From Isoetes taiwanensis (Eukaryota; Streptophyta; Lycopodiopsida; Isoetales; Isoetaceae): DNA of 64,000 nucleotides. The translations under genes were made by a program, and so were the position numbers. The stretch's first letter is position 1. Every line of letters begins with the position of its first letter. The stretch covers positions 620,001 to 684,000 of the forward strand of contig JAJEKV010000006.1 in assembly GCA_021234155.1 (NCBI GenBank), in the 5' to 3' direction. A model generated the notes under the pieces. It had not been told where the DNA came from and searched no databases. It worked only from the letters and a program-made list of their open reading frames with translations. Below are positions 39,803-50,498 of this stretch, one piece after another.

Positions 39803-41090
39803 CTGCAGCCCATACAACTTACAACTGGAGATTACAACCCCCATGCATCCCCCCTCAACCCCTGACCTCGTCAACCCTCCCCCATCCCTGTTCTTTGCCT
39901 CCAACACGTCTCCCTCCCCTGTCCACACCATCAGCACCCCCATCCACCCCCCCTTTGTCCTATCCTTCTTCCAATACCGTTGTTGTTGCAGCCACAACGG
40001 CACCCGTTTCTAAACTCAAGTTGATGATCATATTTCATTTCATTAGATCTCATTCTGATGACTGCATATCCGTTCAATCATCCCAGGCTAGGGGCGCCTC
40101 CATTTCCTCCCTACGTGTCTTGCTGGGTGTTTTCCTGGCCCCCCTCCAAGTTGCAATTTGGTTGTATTCCCGTTTATATGTCACTGTAATCCAACTTCAG
40201 TGAGTGAGGTAGATATGTTGTCTAATATGTAACGGGGTTCTCTCTGGTGGGTTTCTAGTCTGAAGGTCTCTATCACACATCAGTTGTTCACTTTTCTGCC
40301 ATGTGAACTCTTTATCTCTAACTCTATCGTGTGGCCCTTTGGTTGGGCCGCATGTCTCGCCCACAATCATCTCTAATGTCAAGTCATTTGCTTTTCTGTC
40401 AAGAGAATATGCACCAACCAAAAAGAAAATACCCTTTGGCTTGACTCATTTAATGGTATATGCAAGTATTTTTTATTTTTTTTGGAATATTTACATGAAA
40501 AAATAGTTGTGTCAGAAGCTTTCATAAAATGACATGCAGTGCATGGAGACCAGGGACAAAAAGCCTGGGGTATAAGCTCCTTCATAGAAATTACATGCAA
40601 ATGCATGATAAATGTGGAGAAATCTAAAAGCAATGTTAAGTGTTGTTTGGATCTCATAGGCCGATGGCCTTTGTTTATCTGAAAATGCCTCTTTTTTGCA
40701 CGCAAGGTCAGTGTGCTTTCCTCCCTAACAAATTGACTCTATAACAATGATGGTAAGTTTGACATGACCAAGTGTGATTCTTCTTTCTACTGTCTTATTA
40801 TGAAGATTTAAAGTTCATGCATTGCTTGTTGGATCCTCTACACATGGTCAATTTATAGACCTTTACGTCTTCAACTCAATTTGGATTACTTTGAAAGTAA
40901 CTACTAGGTATCAAATCATGATGATGAGCGATGCACAAACAATCTCAAAGAAATTAACCACTTCTGAGTTACTCAAAGGATTGTTTACAACTTTGTAGAC
41001 TTTATATCTTGTATACAAAAAGTGGATTGAACAAGCAAGGTTAAGCATGATGTATCTCGTTGCCAACTGCCATTGAAGATGATGGTTTTT
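39803..41090. other. Intergenic, no gene recognised
   Basis: AT-rich; a C-rich stretch at 39838-39960. No ORF, RNA gene or element end can be supported. Confidence 0.4.
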
Positions 41091-42075
41091 AGTTTAAAAT
41101 AGAATAGAATAGAATAGATTTTTTATCGTCCACGAAGACCAATTGGCCTATGGGACCCAAACAAAAAGAGAGCAATAAGCATGTTACTGTCAAGATTAAA
41201 AAACCCCCGCCCCGAAGGGTTTTCGAGGGAAAAACCTTAGCATTAATAAGTATGCTGGTACACTATACAATTGTATAGGACAATTCAATACTGTCCCAGA
41301 GGACACAACTGATTTCGTGTTTCCATAACCTCCTGGAGATATGACCCCAACAAGCCCATAGACACCGTATTTAATCACTCATGCAGCGGCTGGCCAGGCA
41401 CCACTAACCGAACATACCGCGATCGAATATGGGCAAACACTAGCAGATCTGGAGGGCATGACATTCATCTTCAATGGCGCACTGGTGGCAACACTGATAA
41501 AGCCCCTCCTCCCGTGCTTCCCGAGTCCAACACCATGTCTCAATGCGGAGACGATGTGCACCAGTGCGAATGGAAGCTATAAGTCTGCGCTTCTTCATGG
41601 GCAAATGGGTGTACAAGTACTGGTGTGGGCCTCTCATGAGCCTAGGATTGACTTGCTGCTGATAGTGTGCCATCTTAACGTGCGCGTCAGAGCATCTGCA
41701 TCCCAGAGCTTGCGAAGGAAAGTAGCATCTAGGTATAGCTTTAATACATTGTGATCCTTCTTTGTCCATACTTGTACGCATCTATTTGCCTGTACATCCC
41801 AACGTGAGAACCACTGAGCTTGCTTGTCCTTCCAGCAGGCTTTGAGGCATTGGGGACCCATTGCTACGGCCAAAGCAAGGTTGGGCAAACGTGTCTGGAA
41901 GTAAATAATATGGCGTTCCAATGCAGCCCGTTGAAGGGGTAGAAAACCTGTCTCCTGGAGTAGGATCTGATATGGGACTGTGGACTTTACCCCAAAGGCT
42001 CGTGCCAAGAAGGCTTTCTGCACCTCCTCGAGATCATTCCAGGTGGTGAGGGATATCACCGGACCCCACACATTA

Positions 42076-43655
42076 ACAACCAACATAACTACTACTAACA
42101 TTAATTAACATCATGTGTTAAATTAAATTCCCCCTTAAACCCCCCCTTTTTTTTGAAGGACAACAGACTTTATTAATAACACTCCAACATAATACATAAT
42201 ACAATGCAGAGACAGGAATAAAAAACCCAGCGGACAATCAGATCCAACTGAGTAGGGCCACCCGAACCTATTGTGAAGGCATGAACAACCTCCACAATAG
42301 GAGCCCGACACATGGGACAATTTGACCCATCTTGGAGAAGTTTATTAGCACACTTTGAACACGTGCAGATGTGCCCACATCTGTTAAATCCAAAATATAC
42401 AGTATTATTTGGTGCTTCAAGATTTTAAATAATCTGCTTAAATTCTTTAAGAGATGTTTTGAATACCTGTGCATATGCAAGAGAGAATCAATGTTCTTAT
42501 CGCAACATACACAACAAATTCCCTTTCTAACAGGTGCCCATTTTGATCCATCAATCGCCACCTCAGGTACAGCTACAGTTCAAAATCCAGTGACGAACTG
42601 AAAGGAGATGAGCAATGAAACAAAAACACAGACCTTTTCCCGCGTACATTTGTTGAAGGGCACCTAAAACCTCCTGACGTATAGAACGTTGAAGCTCCAA
42701 CTGCATCTCTACACAAGTTTCTACCATCCTTTGTAGATCACCTAATCCTTATTGGAGTTTTACAACATCTGCTCTCAATTCACTGGCACCATCCCAGACC
42801 TGATCTCATTCTTTCTGGATATGGCCCTGTTGATTCTTCATCTAGCCATGGCTCTGTCTGATTGTGGCATTTTCCTCCTCTGTCCCATGTCCCTCCGCTG
42901 CAGAAAATCATTCCATTTCCTGTCAGTTCCAACAAAAAAACAACCTTTGACAACCTGCAAAAAAAAAGGAGAGAAAAAATGGAAAGGAGGAGAGTGGAGT
43001 CACAGTCGCCCTGCCTATTGTCGAATCTATCTGCTGCCAAAAGCTTTGTCTCTGCAAGATCGAACTCCTTTGCAGACTAATCTACCCACCAAACTTTGTG
43101 TTCCCGGCCTGTGCAAACCCCATAGCCACCGCCTCTTTTGAGAAAGGCCCTGCAAACGTGGCAAGGTCATAGGGCGACGTCCCATAAGCCAGAGAGAACC
43201 CTCAGAAGCAGGTCGGATCGTCTGTCAGCTTTAAATCAACAGTTTTGGCTGCCTTCGATCCGTTTGCTAGTAGCGTTGATGAGCTAAGAAGAGAAGAAGA
43301 AGGAAGTCCACCAAGAAGACGTCGTCACCAGAAAAAAGAAAATTTTTCCTCTCCATTGGAAGCCATCGCGAGGAGAGAACTGCCGAAAATGGTCCTGTAA
43401 ATCCTCTTCACTCCACGAACCCTAAATTGAATGCCTCGTTGCTTGCATGGCCTTCATAAAATTAAATTAATTAAGTTTTTAAGGAACAAAAATATGCAAG
43501 GCAAAACCATTGCAAAACCATAAATAAAATGCCATTCAAATATGAGAATCCAGTGTGCACTCTAAATATACTGATTAGTATGCCTCGTGCAATACGCCCA
43601 TGAAATCATATAAAAACCATGCCAAAAAACGTACAAAATCACAAAAAAATCCCTG
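42076..43655. mobile_element. 1.6-kb insertion in LINE B carrying a gene fragment
   Basis: LINE B similarity to LINE A stops at about 42075 (after ACCGGACCCCACAC) and resumes at about 43655 (TCCGTACAGGAGGACCGACT). The left edge (42080-42153) matches the foldback repeat family of 53690-53970 (CATTAACATTAATTAACAT, AAATTCCCCCTTAAACCCCC). Most of the rest is a minus-strand RING gene segment. How it moved is unknown; see the finding. Confidence 0.6.
42173..42980 (-). pseudogene. RING-finger E3 ligase gene fragment, three 3' exons with introns
   Basis: The last exon (42380-42173) encodes [20 protein letters not shown] then [15 protein letters not shown] and a hydrophobic end, stopping at TAA 42173-42175. 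An intron with good GT-AG borders (42466-42381) precedes it. The middle exon (about 42575-42467) encodes [20 protein letters not shown]. Together they form a C3HC4 RING: C-x2-C, C-H, C-x2-C, C-x2-C. Before it, an exon ending at 42634 encodes [20 protein letters not shown] followed by [14 protein letters not shown], a helical linker. RING proteins of this type are E2-binding ubiquitin ligases. An AATAAA overlaps the stop and an A8 run follows on the minus strand (42147-42154). The 5' part of the gene is not recognisable, though coding-like sequence continues to about 42980. Probably a duplicated fragment, not a functional gene. Confidence 0.75.
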
Positions 43656-43930
43656 TTATAATGCTAGATATTTCTGCTCCGTACAGGAGGACCGACTCGA
43701 CCAAGGCCCTAAACAGGTGTGACTGGTGGCCCCAGGCATACAACTCTGCCTTATGGCTGTTGTTCTGCATGGCATATAGTGCTTTCCAATCCGCCGTGAC
43801 CCGCAACCTGATGGTAGCATCCCAGTACCCAAGTACTTGTAGGGGCCACCTCTACGTCTTGTCCCTAAGTGAATGAGTGAGGGAAGCCTTCACTGACGGG
43901 ATGACGAAACTAGTAGCACCCTAGTTTTGG

Positions 43931-44751
43931 CTAAGTTAACTCGCATGCCAGTGAATCAGCAAAAAGTGTCAAGAGCATCCAAGTGACGTTGATTGTGTGA
44001 TGCATGAGATGGGGGCCCGCACCTCGGTGCTCGGAAAGCCAGTCTTCTAGTTGATCAATGTATAGGCCAAAGAGTGTGGGGGAGAGGGGGCAATCCTGAT
44101 GTACTACAATACTATTGATTACCGGTTGTCCTGATGATGTGATATGGCCTGAGCATACCTCGTATAGCCTGTAATATTGCGTTCTGCAAGTCAAGGGGGT
44201 CCCCAGCTGCTGCAATCTGTCCCATAACTTGTCCCGGGGCACTGTGTCAAAAGCTTTTGCGAAATCCATGAAACAACAGTATAGGTTTTGCCGGCGATTC
44301 CGGCTATCCTCAATCAGTGTGTGCAGAGTAAAGATATGATCAAGGATGCCGCTGCTCAAGGATGCCAGCCAACAGTTTTTCAAAGAGAGAGCTGACCATA
44401 ATAGCGATAGTTGGCTGGGCATTGAGGGTCCCCTGCCTTGTATATGGGCACAACTCTACTAGTGGTCTACTGCGGAGGGAAGCCTTCTTGCAATGCTTTA
44501 TTGAATAGTGTCGTGAGGACAGGCACCAGTGGAGGCCCAGGCCACTTCAGAAGTTCCGCCTGCATGCCATCTAAATCTGCTACCTTCCCATTAGCTAGGC
44601 GTTGTAGGCCCATGATGACATCCCCCCCGTGATGACCAGAGCCAGGCCCATTTGTGGAGGTACTGTTGCCCGGCCCTCGAGCAGATCGTAAAGCTGTTGC
44701 AAGTAGTACTGTACCATTGCTCCGAGGTGATGTTCCCTGTGGGCTATACAA
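43931..44751 (-). pseudogene. LINE B reverse transcriptase
   Basis: Blocks in order: GLQRLANGKVADLDGMQAEL, LTTLFNKALQEGFPPQ, a broken QAGFr block, GILDHIFTLHTLIEDSRNRR, LYCCFMDFAKAFDTVPRDKL (first catalytic Asp), then VVHQDCPLSPTLFGLYIDQL. These are clear LINE RT motifs. The FADD block appears only as LLTLFADSLACEL, with the second aspartate lost. The frame 44422-43931 is open for 163 codons. Non-functional by motif loss. Confidence 0.85.
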
Positions 44752-45359
44752 CCTTGCTCAATACCTTTCTCCAGAATGTCCTAGGATGCCGATCCAGGAG
44801 ACCGAACATCTGTTGCTGGTGCTATGCGAGGTATCTGGCTTTCTTGTTCTTGAGGAAGGAGCGGTATTGACTGATGGCCTGTGGGCGGGAGGTGGGATCA
44901 GTGACTTGCCGGAATCCGCGTTTGATCTCCCGACATTCATCATCAAGCCATCTAAAAGAAATATATTTAGATTAACTCATAATAAGCAAATTCAATGGCC
45001 TATAGCAATCTTACTCTCCTTGTGTCTCAATAGCGAAGGAAGAGCCCCACTTATGACATGCTAGATCCTGGCAATATGTTAAGAGCATGTCAAGATTGCA
45101 CATTTCCTCTTGCTAGCATGTTATGTGTCATTATTATGGTTCTATCATTATGATTATAGAAGAAACTAGTGTTGCATCAAAATGCGTTTCTTACATATCT
45201 GTTATCATCTATACATGCATCATTAACAAGCAATTAATCATCATAAAGTTTAATGATGCACTAAGCCCTTCACTAAGTTTGAAGGACGCCAATATGAACG
45301 AAAATGGAAAGAGTGTTATGGATGTGTGGATCAAGAGGATTCTCATGAATTGCAGGGCT

Positions 45360-45902
45360 TTGTCTATTGGGTATAAATCCATCTAAAGGAAATCTTACCT
45401 TGAGAAAAATGTCATCGGTTCATCCACAATACGCCTTTTGGAGGAGGAGAAGGTTTTTACGTCATGCCATATTAGCAGCATCCGATTTCATGCACATCAC
45501 ACCAGCAACATTGCTTTGTTGGGTCCTATCTATTGGGTGTAAACCCCATCCAAACGCACCTTGAGAAAAATGTTATTGATTCAACTATTCACAACATACT
45601 TTTAGAAGAAAAAGCATTCTTTACGGCATGTCAGTCGATATAACGCACATACCACACTAACATGCTTTGATGGGTCCTATCTATTGGGTGTAAAGCCATC
45701 TAAAAGAAATCTTGCATTGCTTTGTTGGGTCCTATCTATTGGTTGTGAAGCCATCTAAAGGAAATCTTACCTTAAGAAAAATGTTATTGATTCAACTATC
45801 CAAATTACGTTATTAGAGAAAAGGAAACAAATTTTACATCAAGCCACATTGGCGGCATTCGGTATAATGCACATACCATACCAACATTGCTTTGTTGGGT
45901 CC
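45360..45902. repeat. Tandem repeat, about 3.5 degenerate units of 150-170 bp
   Basis: Units share GCTTTGTTGGGTCCTATCTA, TTGGGTGTAAA-CCATC, AAATCTTACCTTGAGAAAAA and a CATGCCATATT/GCACAT block. The start of AAATCTTACCTTGAG-like phrases at about 45390, 45550 and 45762 shows the period. Flanking short duplications (45700-45760) suggest internal rearrangement. Confidence 0.75.
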
Positions 45903-45984
45903 TTCCATGATTACCTTACTTCAAATGCAATATGTCTAGCCTCATCTCTTCTTCACCCTCCAAAACATGGCAATGCTCGCATGC

Positions 45985-46400
45985 CAAGGTAAGGTTATCG
46001 GTCTAGCTAAGGCTGATAACCAAAAAAATGCGTGGCGAGGTCATGCGTCCGAGGCCACGCGCGTTTTGGACATCGTCGAGCGAGGCCCGTTAGGGCCGAA
46101 GTTCGTGTTTGATAATCCGCCGAGGCCCGTTAAGGGCCGAGGCGTTATCAAAGGTGACATCGGCGGCGACCCGATAACCGCCTTTATCGGCCGCTAATTA
46201 AATGGCAATCGATAATTAGTTATCAAGATGGAGGAGAATCTTGATAATTAGTTATCAAGATCGAGGGAATACCGATAATTAGTTATCGCGATCGATATTC
46301 TGAGGAGAATGCGATAATTAGTTATCGATCATCGGAGGAGTACCGATAATTAATTATCAAGATACTCCTCTAATCTTGATAACTAATTATCGCATCTTAT
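45985..46400. repeat. Nested palindromes and a 32-bp-periodic GATAATTARTTATC array
   Basis: Six copies of a 14-bp near-palindrome GATAATTAGTTATC start at 46211, 46243, 46274, 46313, 46345 and 46378. The fifth is the perfect palindrome GATAATTAATTATC and the sixth is the reverse complement. Spacings are 32, 31, 39, 32 and 33 bp. Upstream are GGTTATC..GATAACC (45993-46021), two CGAGGCCCGTTAGGGCCGA-type units (46081, 46121) and TTTGATAA..TTATCAAA (46108-46152). No gene is evident, although a 76-codon frame (45967-46197) overlaps the first part. Confidence 0.85.
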
Positions 46401-46862
46401 TCTAGTAATGATAAGCAAAAAAAAGGCACTCTCCCTTTCCATACAAGAGTCCGATAAGGTATTTAGCCGTTGGTGCGTATTTTTGTTCGTTGGGTTGATG
46501 GAATATGCCTTTGATGCCAACAAAGGTACCATTTCGAGGGCCCACATTAAAATTCCTTCTGCGTTCGAGGGCTCAAATTGAATCTCCCGCTGGTTATGTG
46601 AGTTAGGTAGAAGCTCCTTTGCTGGGGATTGCCATGAGACTATGTTAGGGCGCCATCCGACCAACCACTGTGTTTCTGCTTCTCCATGGAAATGAGGAGC
46701 ATCAGGAGTAGCATCGTTCGATAGATAGGCCCAGTTGTTGCTATAAGTATAGCGCAGATAAGAAGTGGTCGGGATGGCATTGTAGGTATCATGACATAGT
46801 TCGTCATCATTCAGGTAAGGATTTTGTCTGAGACAATTTCTTGTAGGTGCTAGTGTTTGCAT
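46383..46862 (-). CDS. Hypothetical 159-aa ORF
   Basis: Open minus-strand frame starting MQTLAPTRNCLRQNPYLNDD, with YLRYTYSNNWAYLSNDATPD and ETQWLVGWRPNIVSWQSPAK. It is longer than most chance ORFs in this AT-rich neighbourhood and has balanced composition, but I recognise no domain. Its C-terminal end runs into the palindrome array, so the two could belong to one mobile unit. Confidence 0.35.
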   Translation of the reverse strand: MQTLAPTRNCLRQNPYLNDDELCHDTYNAIPTTSYLRYTYSNNWAYLSNDATPDAPHFHGEAETQWLVGWRPNIVSWQSPAKELLPNSHNQREIQFEPSNAEGILMWALEMVPLLASKAYSINPTNKNTHQRLNTLSDSCMERESAFFLLIITRIRCDN

Positions 46863-47209
46863 AACTGGATGGGAATCGAAAAGTTTCTTATCGGGTCATT
46901 GAGGGTGGAACTAACGACACAGTCTCAACACGCCTTCTTACTGCTAGTATGCAGACTGGTAGCTTGATTGGAAGGCAAGGATGACTATCAAGTCTATTTA
47001 AGAGACCTCGGGAGCCACTGTCAGAGTTTTGCCTCTAGGTAGGTGCACAAAATCCATTTTTCTGAAGGAAGTACTGACATATTAACGTTTTAATGCTGGC
47101 AGATGAGCTATCATTATGTGCCTCATAGGATGACAGGGTCGTGGAAATATAAGGTGAAGCTAAACATGTGCATTTGAGTATGTTTACGAGTGGTTTTTGT
47201 AGTTATTGT

Positions 47210-47990
47210 TGAGCATATCCAACTTAGATGTTGAAAAAGCTCATCATTGACATTCATAGAGATCTTGGAAGCTATGGAATATGGAGAAACATTTAAGTAC
47301 ATTTACATTGCAGTGATTTTGTATTGGCTTATACTAAGTACTGCAAGTTACACTTCAGTATATTGGGCTTATGAAGATGGTCTTTTAGGGGCATCTAATG
47401 TATTTGCAGTTCTGCCATCTTCTCCCTAACGCAATCTTGCAATATTTTCTATGTATGTACATCAGGTATAAATTACTTATATGTTACATTTAATGGTTAC
47501 AATCACGCAACTACTTTGAGATGTGCACATTACTGCATTTATTATCTTTGTATATCCAGTCTTCCTTCTTATTGAGAAGCTTTTCAAAGTTCATGAGAGA
47601 CAGTTTGGTTTAAGGATATTGGCAAGAGTTCCAGTGGCGTTACTTGCTTGGTTTGTGGGTCTTGTTGTTCTGCCCCTGGGATTTTATTTGGCATTTCGAA
47701 ATAAAGATGCACACAAGGTATAATAGATAGTAGATTTGAAATTTGGTTGCATTATATTAGACAATCCTTGATAATAGTGACTTGCTTGTATATTTCTACA
47801 ACATTGTGTCATGGACTTCCGTCGGTGGCTATCTAACTGGCCATTCTTGCATTTTATTAATACATTGGTCATGCTGTGGATTTTGGTGGTTGGTTGTGTG
47901 ATTGGAGCCTGGGTTAGCATAACCAACCTTGCTGTAGATTAGCTTTGGATTCTTCAAAAAGTGTTATCAATGCTAAGGTTTACGTCTTTG
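47210..47990 (+). pseudogene. Amino-acid/auxin permease (AAAP family) pseudogene
   Basis: Three exon-like pieces fit the C-terminal half of an AAAP permease, a multi-pass H+-coupled amino-acid importer. Piece 1 (47247-47429) reads FIEILEAMEYGETFKYIYIA then YTSVYWAYEDGLLGASNVFA. Piece 2 (47523-47723) reads HITAFIIFVYPVFLLIEKLF and RVPVALLAWFVGLVVLPLGF and ends at AAG|GTATAA. Piece 3 (about 47880-47990) reads VVGCVIGAWVSITNLAVD. Lesions: TAA after LPSSP (47427), no usable acceptor before piece 2 (phase mismatch), and TAG in piece 3. The N-terminal half is absent. The exact subfamily is uncertain. Confidence 0.6.
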
Positions 47991-49320
47991 TAATATTTTG
48001 TAGTCATGCCTTCTTTGCACTGCACTCTTACAGTAAGCTGACATTATTTTTTATGTCTTAATAATCTTCACCAGTATCATCGTGTAATAGATTTTGCAGC
48101 GTGAATAGCCGCTTTGATTTGTGTGTTCTTTCCCTGATTGTTGGATGTTAGGCAGCTCATTTGAGAGAGTGGGGGGAATGAGGCTTTCTTTCACTTGTTT
48201 CCATTGTTATTCCTCTCCTAACAAAGATTAAAGACTCATACTATCATATCAGCTTTAGAATATGAACTGAAACTTCTACTTTTGCAAAAGGTCTCGATTG
48301 CCTGCATCATTACGAACCTTGAAGATCTACTGCTTTGGTTTAAAATGTCCAATTTTATCTTATAGAGTTGATTTGGTTCGTTGCAGAAATTTGACAGAGT
48401 GAGATCTTCAAGAATGCGCAATTGAAGACCGAGAAAGCTAATGGCAAAACTATTTTCCAGTAGCATTTTAAATCAAGACATCTAGAGTGCTATGCTCCAT
48501 TACATGGTTCCCAAATATCCAGTTGCATCCATTCTTGTAAATATGTTTCAACGAAGCCAAAACAATCTGCTGGATCATTCCTTTCTAAGTTACTTTAAGG
48601 TGCAAAAGCTATTCTAATATAAAAAACTATATCGTGAAGTACATTGTATGGCCCAAGCCCTAGTTCTCTGGTGTTCCAAATAGCAAATACAATGGTATTA
48701 TCTACTAAGTGAACTATTTGATCCAAATATGAGCTAGATATTCTATGTTTTCCTTTGATTTGAAAAATTCAAAATGAGATATAGACGATTTAATTTCTTA
48801 GAATATTCGACTGTTAAGGAAGACCTATTGTGTACAAGGAACACACTGCAAAACATTTGGTCTCAATGTGATTTCTTACAGAAGATGCTCTTCTTCCTTT
48901 GCCCATTCAAATGCCCATCTTCATGATAAAATTCACCTTTCTAGAAATCAATATAAGAGAAATTATTTATAGGGATGTTTCTTATGCTTGCAGTGAATGA
49001 TGCATCATAGTATCTAGATTTCATGGAGTTTTTACCTGTGGAAGTAGTTTTACGCAACTTTGCATATGATAGGAACACTACCCATTTTAGATGTTTCCAT
49101 CTACAACACAATTGCAAGGGCAACCCACAGTGCATTAGCACCCTTTTTTTTTTTTCTGATTATATCAGGTTCCCTTCACCATCCTACCAGAGTGTGGGGA
49201 TTATGTTGGAATTTGATCATCTGATAAAGTTTGGTCCTACGTAATGCACAGTTGGTGCGAATTACTGCATTATTCCACTCATTTTAAATGCCATAAATGT
49301 TCCTCCACCTGTTCATGGCG
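47991..49320. other. Intergenic, possibly 3' UTR of the permease at its start
   Basis: No gene, RNA or repeat can be supported in this AT-rich stretch. Confidence 0.45.
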
Positions 49321-49322
49321 GC

Positions 49323-49500
49323 GCCGCTCAAGCCTTCTTGATTCTTCCGGAAGCATTTCGTTTGCAGGTAGGGTTTCGCCGCCGCTCAAGCCTTCTTGAT
49401 TCTTCCGGAAGCATTTCGTTTGGTGGTAGGGTTTTCGTTTGCGGGTAGGGTCGACGGTTTCGGAAGCATTTCGTTTGCAGGTAGGGTTTGGCACGGATTT
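49323..49500. repeat. 58-bp tandem repeat, about 2.5 units
   Basis: GCCGCTCAAGCCTTCTTGAT, TCTTCCGGAAGCATTTCGTT and TG-GGTAGGGTTT repeat from 49323 and 49381, with a third partial unit from 49460. The centre TTCCGGAA is a palindrome. The last part of the unit reappears alone at 49716-49745. CTTCTGCCGCCCAAGC-type phrases (49499-49560) form another small set. Confidence 0.85.
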
Positions 49501-49620
49501 CTTCTGCCGCCCAAGCTTTTTTCTGCCGCCCAAACTTTCTTTCTGCACGGATTTCTTCTGCACCGATTTCTTCTGCGCCATAGCCAAGTTCTCACCAGCA
49601 CAGGGTTTCTTGAAGTATCT

Positions 49621-49704
49621 TTCATAAATCTGTAGCTTCTGTAGCTTCTATATGTAAGTTATTTCATAAATCTGTAGCTTCTGTAGCTTCTATATGTAAG
49701 TTAG
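49621..49704. repeat. 42-bp tandem duplication
   Basis: TTCATAAATCTGTAGCTTCT GTAGCTTCTATATGTAAGTTA is repeated exactly at 49621 and 49663. Confidence 0.95.
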
Positions 49705-49886
49705 CTTCTGTAGTTTCCGGAAGCATTTCGTTTGCAGTTTCACATCTATTTACAGCGCTGCATAAGATTCCATGTGTCTTTCTGCAAAGATTTGATGCCG
49801 GAACAGAGCTTGCCGCCCAAAACAAAACAGAGTAAGGAACGTAATTCGCCCAACTGTGCATTACGTCCGGGAAAGTTCCTTATCTC

Positions 49887-50015
49887 GGAAGATTCCCTCG
49901 GGAATATTCCCTCGGCGGCCCCGCCACACTCGGCGGCGCTGCGGCTTCGCCGCTTGGGCGCCGCCTCGTCTGGCGGGGCCGCCTCAGGAAATTCCCTCGT
50001 GGAATTTCCTCAACC
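49887..50015. repeat. GC-rich hairpin with flanking GGAATATTCC-type arms
   Basis: GGCGGCCCCGCC (49915-49926) and GGCGGGGCCGCC (49973-49984) are perfect inverted arms around a GC-rich loop that itself contains GCGGCTTCGCCGC. Outside are GGGAATATTCCCTC and GGAAATTCCCTCGTGGAATTTCC. A strong stem-loop, and a GC island in AT-rich DNA. Confidence 0.8.
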
Positions 50016-50498
50016 AGAACTTTCCCTAGTACATAGTTAGGAGGGCATGAATAAACAACTTGGAATAAATCGAGATCATTTGGGTCGATTTATTCAATGG
50101 TCGAATACCTAATGTGAATATTATAAATAAAAGACTATAGTAAATTGGAATTTGAATTAGTCGAATTGGGTTAAGCCAAGTTGGGCAGAACCAATTCTGG
50201 AAAACAAAGTTTAAGCACCGTTTCTGTAGAATCAGTGCTGACCTGAATAACTATAAAGAGGAATACATCTGATGTAGTGATGAATATATCATTTGGATTT
50301 ATCGGCTTGATGCCAAAGTTCTCGACTGTATAGAAGGAATGTGAATGCCACTTGGTTCCTGAATGAATAGTGTTTGCATTGAAACCTTTGCCACAGTAAT
50401 TTATTATGATCATTGAAAATTAAATTACATTGAGCCAATATTAGTTGGATTAAGAATCAAGTGCATTTCAACCATTGAATATTGCTAACTTTTATCAT

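Larger units (their letters stand above)
41092..45000 (-). mobile_element. LINE B, same family as LINE A, CpG-decayed and interrupted
   Basis: The tail is (GAATA)n at 41097-41117, with the family 3' UTR from 41118. The C-terminal domain (41379-42075) carries CAIEDECHALQIC and AFLARAFGVKSTVPYQILLQ. The RT lies at 43931-44751. Between 42076 and about 43655 a foreign segment is inserted. The order and strand are the same as LINE A, but the sequence is AT-richer, with TG/CA where LINE A has CG. Confidence 0.8.

Noticed and set aside
39222-40203. Protein-coding gene divergent from the 36802-38428 gene
   Set aside because: The open frames have no domain and partly consist of a 54-bp duplication and C-rich DNA; no splice-supported model can be built.
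46211-46391. CRISPR-like array (regular repeats with different spacers)
   Set aside because: The setting is a plant nuclear genome, the repeats are 14-bp palindromes with short spacers of about 18 bp and one inverted unit, and there are no cas genes.
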